Shown here piece after piece: positions 20,132 through 28,690 of a stretch of 35,414 bases of DNA. A program made the translations under genes and the position numbers. The DNA is from Nemertoderma westbladi (lineage: Eukaryota > Xenacoelomorpha > Nemertodermatida > Nemertodermatidae). Below the pieces are notes generated by a model. It did no database searches and had not been told where the DNA came from. It saw only the letters and a list, made by a program, of their open reading frames with translations. The stretch covers positions 1 to 35,414 of the forward strand of contig JAUCBJ010001000.1 in assembly GCA_032718475.1 (NCBI GenBank), read 5' to 3'. Every line of letters starts with the position of its first letter. The first letter of the stretch is position 1.

Positions 20132-20871
20132 CGGTAGCCATAAATGTCGGAAGCCATAATCGAAGTTAATATCTTCAGTTAAATTGTATGGTTGAATCGA
20201 ATTATTTCGATTCTTCTATCGGTAATTAATTATTTAGGGGGGTAACATTTATCCCATATGGTATAAAATTAACATGGGTAGATTCGCCGTGTCCCATTCT
20301 ATCAAAGTCTTTACTTTATACTCGAGATTAATGTCAAGTTTTATAGTTATTTATTGATTTACAATTAAAATTGCATTTTTATCAATTAATTCACACGCAG
20401 GCTCTAACCGCCTAATGACAGTCAATACGGAGTAATTCCTTCCCGTGTCTTAGCAACGCTGAGAATGTCCTGGCCTGTTAGAGGCAGACTGCTGCTGGTT
20501 GGGGATGGTAGGATAGCATTAATTCCCTAAACATTCACTCACTCTCCATAGAACTGGCTGACGGGGGTGTGTGTGTGTGTTTAGGTATCAGTTATTCAAT
20601 GACATTAATATTATTACTAATGAAGGAATAGTGCTCCTTCAATACATCTCAACAGACATCAATTCATTGCCTGTGCCTACCAACGCGTGCTCCATAACAT
20701 AACAACATATATCCTTGATTTCCATCACCTCTCACCACAATTATTATTAGTAATTAAAAGTTTCAATTCGGTTTGTCGTTCCGTTATCTGGTTATTCAGT
20801 TATTGCATTATTAATAAATAAATGTTTTAAAATATATCTTACGAAATATGGTTAATAATTAAAACTTGTCG

Positions 20872-21415
20872 CTAACATTCTCACTATGGGGGTTTTAAGG
20901 AGTGCTGATTACATTTCTGATGTCAGTTTTCACGTTTACATAAATCTAGTCTGTCTGTCTGTCGGTCTTTCTGTCAGTCAGTCTGTCAAAACATAAAAGA
21001 GAATTCAAATTAACTAACATTCTCGCTATTGGGGTTTTAAGGGGTGCTGATTTCATTTCTGATGTCAGTTTTCAGGTTTACATAAATATAGTCTGTCTGT
21101 ATGTCGGTCTTTCTGTCAGTCAGTCAGTCTGTCAAAACTTAAAAAATAATACAAACTAACTAACATTCTCGTTATGGGGGTTTTAATGGGTGCTAATTTT
21201 ATTTCAGATGTCAGTTTTCACGTTTAAAAAAATCTAGTCTGTCTGGCTGTCGGTCTTTCTGTCAGTCAGTCTGTGAAAACTTAAGAAAGTATACTAACTA
21301 TCCAACATTCTCGCTATGGTGGTTTTAAGGGTTGCTGATTTCATTTTTTATGTCAGTTTACACGTTTACATAAATCTAGTCTGTCTGTCTGTCGGTCTTA
21401 CTGCCAGTCTGTACT
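20872..21415 (+). repeat. Four tandem copies of a roughly 143-bp GTCT unit
   Basis: Units begin C(T/C)AACATTCTC at about 20872, 21014, 21160 and 21302. Each continues CTATGGGGGTTTTAA, TTTCATTTCTGATGTCAGTT and TCTAGTCTGTCTGTC, ending CAGTCTGTCAAAA. They are non-coding. The same unit is found singly and in both orientations at 5372-5760, and a relative lies within the piggyBac element, so this is a dispersed as well as a tandem family. Confidence 0.9.
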
Positions 21416-21602
21416 ACTGTACTGTGGTTGGCATTACGCCATATACCTAACACTAATAATACAGTCTACAATACAGCCTATCTACAGGAATTTTTTTTTT
21501 TTTTTACATTTTTTGCCACGAAGAGCAATAAATGTCATTAATACTATCCACCAGTATACCTACTCCAAGAGCCTTCCAATAAAACATGTACAGTATTCCA
21601 GC

Positions 21603-21674
21603 ATGACGTCCACTGCACGTCTTCGTGCTGTCCATTGTGACGTGCAGTGGACGTCATAGGCTCTAAGGGGTTAA
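21603..21674 (-). repeat. Perfect 19-bp hairpin next to a TTAA end, piggyBac-like terminus
   Basis: ATGACGTCCACTGCACGTC (21603-21621) is repeated as its exact reverse complement at 21639-21657, with a 17-base loop. Reading inward on the minus strand from TTAA at 21674-21671 the sequence is CCCCTTAGAGCC and then the hairpin. TTAA plus CCC followed by GACGTC-rich palindromes is a familiar layout for piggyBac ends (established for the superfamily, inference here). No partner end was found, so this may be a solo end or a truncated element. Confidence 0.55.
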
Positions 21675-22049
21675 GCAACACGGTCCCTACTTCGCCCTGT
21701 CGACATCCCAGCCATTTTTCACCAATCCTTTTTTAGAGTTGTTTAATTTTTTTGGTATTGGTGAAAGTTCTACAACATTAGTAGATATGTTTTTTATGAT
21801 AGCTAGTGTTTTTTTGCTCGCTAGTATTTTTTGAAATTATAAAAAATGTGAAAGTCCATGATATTTCAGGTTAAACTGTTGAAGAATATATTAATGACCA
21901 AAATAATTTCCAAAAATTACTAGCTAGTAAAAAATACTAGCTATATACCATTAAAAATCTACTAAGGTTCTAGAATATTCACTAGTATAAAAAAAGCACT
22001 CAAAATCACAAAAAATAAAGGTTAAAAAACTCATTCGGGACCCTTTTGC
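21675..22049. mobile_element. 375-bp TTAA-flanked MITE with long imperfect inverted arms
   Basis: TTAA lies at 21671-21674 and 22050-22053. The left end reads GCAACACGGTCCC and the reverse complement of the right end reads GCAAAAGGGTCCC. Inside, CTAGCTAGT and CATTAGTAGAT words recur inverted, so each half folds on the other over more than 100 bp with many mismatches. No protein is encoded. It is a TTAA-type MITE by its flanks. Its ends differ from the other TTAA elements in this window. Confidence 0.6.
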
Positions 22050-22053
22050 TTAA

Positions 22054-22849
22054 GGAGTCAAAATTGTAGAACAAATTCCCGAAGTTTGCGACGTTTGCGA
22101 AATTCGCGAAGAATCCGTCAGTTTCTGTGCCCTAATGGTTTCGTGACGAAACAATCAAATCTTACACACTTAACACACGCGAACTAATTTAATGTGTGTA
22201 TTAGTATGCATGAATCATTAAATAGAAATTAAATTAATGAACGCTATTTCAACATGAAATCTACGGAATCAATACACAACACACCCACACTACTGAATTC
22301 AAAAATTTATATAGATTGCAACTTATATTTGGCTACCTTTTAGGCCTAAATGGGTGACTAATTTAATTATTCACCCCTATATATTTGTAGCCTTTTTAAT
22401 TTGTGCCTCTAATTGAATCAAACATTAAACTAAAATATATGTCACAATATTGGTCTGTCGGTAGCTGGTCAATGAATCTCTCATAAATTTGTTAATTAGT
22501 CGCTGCTCAGTCATTGAACATTTGAACACGTGCTGCTCGAAGACCCCACAACGTGTATTGCTGTTGGCTTTAGGAAGTCAATATTCATACTGTAGATCAG
22601 TTATTAGTTTTTATACTGTATTACTCTATCACTAATGTGTGTTTGTAATATAAATTAGTGTAGCCAGCTGATAGCTCTTCTGTCGAAATCCAATGCAAAT
22701 ATTTATTACATAGGTCTGTAGGTTAATGAGTGTATCTGAACTGAACTGATTAATGGCCCTAACTGAATTCATTAAGCCTCTACAGAAATTAGCCTCTACA
22801 CTACACTATCAGACTATGACAATCAGAAAATACAGCTATTACAGTACAT
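22054..22849. other. AT-rich spacer
   Basis: No gene or element boundary was recognised. A GGGTGACTAA word near 22350 recalls the MULE-like MITE end, but its surroundings do not match. Confidence 0.4.
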
Positions 22850-23790
22850 GATTGCTGGATTATATTGATTCCACAGCCAGTTCAGCAGTTGCTAGAACAG
22901 CAGTAGGCCTACCATACCACATACCAGTCTGCAGTAGGCTAGCAGCTTGGCCGGTACTGGTACAGCACAGCCAGACAGCAGCACAGATATCAGGCAGTCA
23001 GGAGGATATACAGCCTACTGACCTGGCAGCCCTGTACAGTATTAATTTCAGTATGCAGTACAGCATACGGCTGTACGGCCAGCAGGCCTACTCAGGGTAC
23101 TGCAGTACGTCTGTAGGCCTACGTCAGTCTGTCAGTCAGTACGTGTACGGTCCAGCGGTCGGTTCGCCAGATGCCAGACCTGTAGACAGCAGACTACCTT
23201 ACTCCATTAACCAGTTAACTCAGGCGGGACTGCCAGCGCAGCGTGCCAGGCTGCCACGTCTGCACGTGCCACTCCACTGCTCCAGGCTGCCAGGCGCCAA
23301 TGCCAGTACTGACCTGCTGACTGACAGACTGATTGCACAGTTCTGCAGTTGACAGTTGCATGCTGGTACAGTCAGACAGTGGTACCGGTAGTCTAACAGT
23401 CAGACAGTGGTACGGTACGATGCGACAGTCAGCTGGTCAGGCTCAGGCAGTCAGGCAGTGGGAGCTTCTGAGCCGAGCTGTTCACTGTCAGACTGTTGAG
23501 TTGACTGTCTGGTCTGACTGTAGACTGTAGGAAGTACGGTACCGGTACTTAAGTAGGACTAAGTGCTAACAGGCTGACAGGCTAAGCTGCTAAGCGTAAG
23601 GGTAAGCTCTAAACAGTTTATCAGATAGGCCTACCGGTATGTACCGGTACTGTCAGACTGCAGGACTGGCATGTGCTTACCGTCAACCGGTACAGTTTAT
23701 ACGGACTGACAGATATACTGATATAGCAGTTTGGCAGTATACCTACTGGTTGGTATAGGCTGATAGGCTAGTTCTGCAGTTTGGGGTCCG
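22850..23790. other. Cryptically simple DNA built from CAGTC, TACCGGTA and TAGGCCTA words
   Basis: Composition changes sharply here: short words such as CAGTCTGTCAGTCAG, GACAGTGGTAC, CCGGTAC and GTAGGCCTA recur in irregular order. A 166-residue plus frame (22852-23352) is open, but its product (repeated SAV, QQA, SRLP patches) matches no family I know and follows the word structure. I read it as repeat-derived rather than a gene. Confidence 0.5.
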
Positions 23791-23801
23791 TGCGTCCGTC
23801 T

Positions 23802-24161
23802 GTCCGTCTAAACACCCAAATCACACCAAATCACAAACCAAATCACAGTACAGCCAGTAATCACACCAAATCACAAACCAAATCATAAAAAATACCGGTA
23901 ATCCCAAAACCAAATCACACTGAATGATAGCCTACCTGCCTACCACAACAAATCACACCAAATCATAAAAAAAAATTGAAAAGTAAATGAGCAGGTTACA
24001 TTCAGACAGTGGTAGCCATACCATAAGGAACCAAAACAATAAACGATTTGAAAAAAAATAAAAATTAGAATTTTTTTGTGTGATTTGGTATGATTTGGTG
24101 TGATTTGGTGTGATTTGTTGTGATTTGGTCAATTTTGTGTGATTTGGATGTTTAGACGGAC
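23802..24161. mobile_element. Foldback element with CAAATCACA subterminal repeats
   Basis: The left end GTCCGTCTAAACACCCAAAT (23802 onward) and the reverse complement of the right end (24161 backward) agree at 24 of 25 positions. Inside, CAAATCACA(C) is repeated about seven times on the left and as TGTGATTTG about six times on the right, so the element folds into a long hairpin. Its centre (about 23990-24050) matches the MULE-like MITE at 12322-12702 (GAGCAGGTTACA, then AACCAAAACAATAAACGA). No target duplication is obvious, and no protein is encoded. Confidence 0.7.
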
Positions 24162-24193
24162 CGGCAGTTTATTCTTATCAATTACGGTACATA

Positions 24194-25586
24194 CAGTTAG
24201 GTACAATGGCCAAATCTGGCAACCTCAAAAGTTGCCACATATGGCAATGTTTATTGCCAAATCTGGCAAGTTTTGGTTTTTCTAATTTTCGCACGCCCAC
24301 AAGCAAAATCGCATTTTGGTAAATAGGTAAGTGAAAAGAGCGCGAAATTTAAATATAATTGACCGTATAAGAAAAAAAATCATCGTCTGAATTTCTCTTA
24401 GCAATAGGCCGAAATGGGCCTAAAATAATTATTGCCATTTTTGGCAACCATTAGAATTACAGAAAAATAATGGTTGCCATTTTTGGCAACAATTATCATT
24501 GTGCAGCCCTGTCAGTAACTCTGTCATTGTAAATTACTTCAAAATTGCTTACTGCTTGCTTACCCTTGTCGAGTTGTGATGATTTATAAACAAAACATTA
24601 GTTGATGAAATGTCAGAATGTATTTGATATGTTGTTAATGTTAATGGAAAGATGGATGAGTCTGTAACAGATACCGTACTGGTAGACTGGTACTGTGGTA
24701 CCGTATATGGTATAGGCATAAACAAAACTAAAGAATCACATGCTTCAAAGGCTGAAATGGAAATAAACGTAATAATATTTGACAACGTCAGAACGTGAAC
24801 ATCACCAAAAGGAAACAAGAAGGCAAGGGGGCATTAAAGTTTGAGAAACGGCGTGACAGAAGAAAAATAGTGTCAAAATTTAGATAGACTGAAAAAAACC
24901 AAAACGCGTGTTAAGGGATTCAACCAAATTGTTTCTCAGTTTCTAGTAGGCCTACTGTAGTAGGGTAGGCCCTAATGAAAAACGGGATGAAATTATTTTC
25001 ATTATATGTCTGTATACTGTATGTACTGATGTAGGAATGGAAAGATAGATATACTGAACTGATATAGAGTGAAGGATGATTTAGATTGCTGGGCAATTGT
25101 ATCAGCATTACACAGTTACAATCTTTAACTACTAAACTATTATTGGTACAAACTGACAAACAACAATCAACCACCTCCCCAAGCAGCGCCAGAGATTACT
25201 AGCAAAAATAAACTATTACCAGTCAGTTTGTGTTAGGCCTATTGACTCTCATTCTCACCTCATTTATTAGGATATATTGCTGTATTGGTTAGAACTTAGA
25301 ATATGCCACTACCGGTATAAGTATAACCTGTAACCTGGCCCTATCCCTTTTTTCTAGGCCTAACATTAACATTTCAGGATCTAAGGAATGACCATACTGC
25401 CATAGAAGGACTTAATGACGCAGAACCATATAAGCCATATTCAATGAGTTAGTTAAGTTGCCAAATATGGCAACAACGGCTTTATATAGTTGCCAAATCA
25501 GGCAATCAGAAATGTTGCCAGATTTTGCTTGGTTGCCAAATATGGCAATCACAATCATTGCCAGATTTGGCCATTGTACCTAACTG
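24194..25586. mobile_element. hAT-like non-autonomous transposon with 29-bp perfect TIRs
   Basis: The left end CAGTTAGGTACAATGGCCAA (24194-24222 in full) and the reverse complement of 25558-25586 are identical over 29 bp. The 5-bp repeat ACATA flanks the element (24189-24193 and 25587-25591). Subterminal TTGCCA/TGGCAA words are abundant at both ends (24205-24265, 24430-24500, 25458-25575), as expected of transposase-binding sites. CAG...CTG ends favour hAT, although 5 bp is shorter than the usual 8-bp duplication. The interior holds only short open frames with no transposase similarity. It lies immediately upstream of the Helitron-type gene. Confidence 0.85.
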
Positions 25587-25591
25587 ACATA

Positions 25592-25774
25592 GCACATAGG
25601 CCCACCGGTCAGCCGGTAATTATTATCATTGGTTTTGTCAGTCTGTCAGTTTGTTTGTTTGTATTGTACCGGTATTGCTTTCTTCAGTTCGTGAATCCAT
25701 TCCATTCTGCCATTAACGATTGTCCGAGATTTCCCATCCTCCATCACCACAATCAGACACTACTCTACGTGACT
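25592..25774 (+). promoter_or_regulatory. Presumed 5' leader of the Helitron-type gene
   Basis: This is the only DNA between the hAT-like element and the first exon. It carries TACCGGTA-like words and a (GTTT)3 stretch. The ATG at 25775 has A at -3, a good start context. An upstream Met in the same frame (25490) would lie inside the hAT-like element, so I prefer the start at 25775. Confidence 0.4.
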
Positions 25775-26219
25775 ATGCCTCCGAAAAAACGGACTAAGTT
25801 TAACTTCCATGCCGTTCGCAAGGAGCTTCCGGATCCACCTTCTTCATCGCTACCGCGGCGGGACGTCGATGTAGCGGGAGTCGAAGTTTCTCAACTGTCC
25901 GGTGGAGACGGTGGTAGGTTGAGGAGATGCAGCACTGGTGGAAACACTGCTACTGCATCTATAGGAGAAGCTTCTGCTCCCGCTACGAGTGGCGGGGCCG
26001 CGGTGGCGGGACCGGACGTCGTTATGTCGACCACAACTGACGGCGTTGCGCTACCAGTGGCGGGAGCGGGTGGGCTTCTTTGTCTACCTACCTCCGACCG
26101 TGCCGCCACTGGGAGCGAGCGAATTTCTAATATCGCACCGGTTCCACGAAGAGGAAGAGCTTCCAGCTCCGCCAGTATCATTTGCAGTGCTACTCGGAGG
26201 GCTGGGAGCTTCCATCAAG
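25775..26219 (+). CDS. Helitron-type protein exon 1: low-complexity N-terminus
   Basis: Encodes residues 1-148, starting MPPKKRTKFNFHAVRKEL, then a Ser/Gly/Ala-rich stretch, and ending with GSFHQ just before the peptidase core. The basic start could act as a nuclear localisation signal (inference). The donor is CAAG/GTTAGT at 26219/26220. A frame shifted by one base is also open (25989-26282), but only this frame joins to give FHQGD, the usual opening of the peptidase domain. The family of residues 20-140 is unknown and probably disordered. Confidence 0.75.
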
Positions 26220-27242
26220 GTTAGTTTAATATTAATTTATAGGCCTACAGGCCTAGTTGCCAACGTCAGGGTCGTCAGGTAAGGTAGCCTAGCTACCTAG
26301 TGCTGTAGCGTTAGTGTATTGTGTACAGCATACAGAGCTGTACAGCGTGGAGTGTGGCTGTGGAGTTTACTCAGTAGCAGAGTACCGGTAGCGGTAGGTA
26401 CCGGTACCTGGTACCGACAGACCGGCATGTGCAGTACTGCAGTAGGCCTAGCTAGGTCTACACCTACAGGTCTAGTTAGTGTTGAGAACTGAAATCAATT
26501 TTGGCTAATTTCAGTTTCAGTATTCAAGATTTTTAAGTTACAGTTTCAGTGCCGTATTACAAAATTTAGCAATTCTGACAGTTTTGATCCTACTAAAATT
26601 TTAGTTACCGGTAACAGTTTTAGTTATAGACCGATAGATACAATAGGCCTATATTATCATTATCCCACATACTGACAGACTGAACTGACGTAGTAAGCAG
26701 TCTTTGAATGATTGAAATAATGTCAGTCTCATCAAGACGGGGTGCAGTGCAGTCACTTGCCAACTGAGTCACTTTCCCAACAATATCACTCGTCAAAATA
26801 AAAATGTTAGGCCTATCTAAAACTAAAAATGAGTCATTTTAATGTACCGGTACCGGTATTACCGGTACTGTAATGTAATGTCCATTACGAAACTGCCTCT
26901 TTATAGAGCGCTATAGGTAGTTGTAAGAAAGATGGAACCCTCTCTATGGTAATATTTTGTAACTAGTAATATGCCTATACTGATAGTACAGTAGTATGTA
27001 CAGATGTATGTATACTATGTAATGAAAGTTCCGCTCACAAGCTGACAAGATTACACTACAGGCACCCACATTTTACTGTACATCTTGTTTCAGTCTGTCA
27101 GTGCTTGTACTTTTATCATTTATTGTTTTGGTTATAAAGGGCTGCTCGTTTGAGTCGTTTCCTTTAATTATTATTGCTACATTGTGTAATAATATACGGT
27201 AACGGTATGTTTTAATTTATATTATAATTTTGTTGCTTACAG
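26220..27242 (+). other. Intron 1 of the Helitron-type gene
   Basis: The donor is GTTAGT and the acceptor TTGCTTACAG. The intron is AT-rich with many TACCGGTA/GGTACCGG and TAGGCCTA words (for example 26380-26410 and 26845-26870). No gene is seen inside. Confidence 0.75.
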
Positions 27243-27399
27243 GTGACTTACGGTTTCCGGTATTGTCGCGAGGGGTTCAATGCACCGCTGTTGCTGCTTA
27301 CGCCGCTGGAATGGCTGCCATATCAAACCCAGTTCTATGGAATAGTGAGACGGTCGATTATATTGTCACTGGGGGAGATCAACTATTCCAACAACTGTC
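27243..27399 (+). CDS. Helitron-type protein exon 2: cysteine peptidase catalytic Cys
   Basis: Joined to exon 1 through a split Gly codon, it reads SFHQGDLRFPVLSRGVQCTA and on to SNPVLWNSETVDYIVTGGDQ. The Gly-x-Gln-Cys core (Gln161, Cys162; TGC at 27281-27283) followed by a W...(V/L)D.I...GDQL(F/Y) block is the N-terminal half of a papain-fold deubiquitinase-like peptidase. Similar domains open the large tegument proteins of herpesviruses and occur in some transposon proteins (established pattern; assignment here by motif only). In Helitrons such a domain could protect Rep from degradation or process it (inference). The donor is CTGTC/GTAAGT at 27399/27400. Other reading frames of this exon give no recognisable protein. 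Confidence 0.7.
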
Positions 27400-28690
27400 G
27401 TAAGTTTTTTACTACCGGTACATATTTATACCTATTTATAATTAAATAATAATGTAACCCTAGACCTAAAAAAAACTCGGCCGTAGGGCAGGGATTACTA
27501 AACAAAGTGTGGCGACTTATTTCCCGTGCGGTCCCCCCAGAACTATACTGGATACTCCCCGAGGAAACTCCAGTACCGTACTCATTTAGCTGCCCCTTAT
27601 GGATGCAAGGTAGTAGAGATGCGCCGAAAACTGCCGTGGCCCTCATGCTTGGATCGAACCCACGACCTCCAGAGAGAGGATTCCAATTCAATGCAACCGC
27701 TACACCATGGTGGAACCTATGGCATCATTTTGCGGAATTTCGGATATCATTGCCATTGGCCCTAAAATATTCATAATTGTCCCTCGAATTTCAATCTCTA
27801 TTCGTTGTAAACTGTGTTATTTTATGACAAAACTTTTATATAATTTCGCTTATATAATAAATTTATTTAATTTTGTAACAATTATTGGTTTACCGTACAG
27901 GTAGAGTCCGGAATACAGTACATAACTTGGTCAGTTTGCTGACGTCTTGTAGATATTAGTTAGAGGGGCGGGGCATACCGCATACCCCCATATAAGTTGT
28001 AGTTGAAGGTACAGATGTAGACTTGACTTATTTTTAGCATCATATTATTCAGCCTTAAATTACCCCCTGCAATTTCGGATGAGTGTAAATTGTAATATTA
28101 TTATAATTAACTATAATAATATAATTAATAATTATTAATAAATAATGTTACCTTTGGATTTAGTCAACCCCTGCTATTATAACTTTATACCACTGTTGTT
28201 ATGCATTATACTCCATATCCTAAGGCACCGGTAATTATCTAGGTAATAAAATCTAAACATTCAATTACATTTAGATAAAACGTTTATCATTTGACTACCC
28301 CGACAGGTAAATATTACAATGGCTTTGAGCTATCCCCCCCACACACATTACGTAACGACGACAGTAACCAAATACCCCCCCCCCCCCCCATACCCATCTT
28401 TATTAATGATAAATCTAGAATATTTTTATTCGACATGCACCCTGCCTGACGTTATGTAATTCATGGACATCGCCTTGACGTTTCGTTTCTTCATTTCGTT
28501 TACACCTATTGACCTATTATGTAGGCTAGATATTGTTCCTTAAGCCAACCGTTAATGATAGTAGTATAAAGTACATATGCCGTACAGCATACGATACGAG
28601 CACTTATCCATATCTTTCATGGCTTCACCAAATCGTGTATGTGAAATTGTGTCAGCTGTAAACTTATTATTATTGTGACTTAACTTTTAG
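27400..28690 (+). other. Intron 2 of the Helitron-type gene
   Basis: The donor is GTAAGT and the acceptor ACTTTTAG before ACAATCTCC. It holds a minus-strand tRNA-derived SINE (27455-27722) and a C run of about 16 bases near 28374-28389; the rest is AT-rich. Confidence 0.75.
27455..27722 (-). repeat. tRNA-derived SINE in intron 2
   Basis: On the minus strand the head reads GGTTCCACCATGGTGTAGCG, giving an A box (TGGTGTAGCGG, 27707-27697), then about 36 bases, then a B box (GGGTTCGATCC, 27661-27651). These are RNA polymerase III promoter elements. A body of about 190 bp follows (GAGGGCCACGGCAGTTTTCG... GCCCTACGGCCGAG), ending in T-rich DNA. The acceptor stem does not close and a long body is attached, so this is a SINE and not a functional tRNA gene. 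Confidence 0.75.

Larger units (their letters stand above)
19707..20871. other. Non-coding spacer with a 60-bp tandem repeat and GT runs
   Basis: No gene was recognised. It contains the 60-bp repeat (listed separately), (TG)14 at 20103-20130 and a shorter GT run at 20566-20581. The rest is AT-rich without identifiable ends. Confidence 0.5.

Noticed and set aside
20872-21420. CRISPR-like array
   Set aside because: Whole units of about 143 bp repeat without distinct spacers, and the genome is eukaryotic. It is an ordinary tandem repeat.
25989-26282. Alternative frame of Helitron exon 1 (GASEFLISHRFHEEEELPAP)
   Set aside because: It looks protein-like, but only the other frame joins to exon 2 to give the peptidase opening FHQGD.
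27651-27722. A functional tRNA gene
   Set aside because: A and B boxes are present, but the acceptor stem does not pair and a body of about 190 bp is attached, so it is a SINE.
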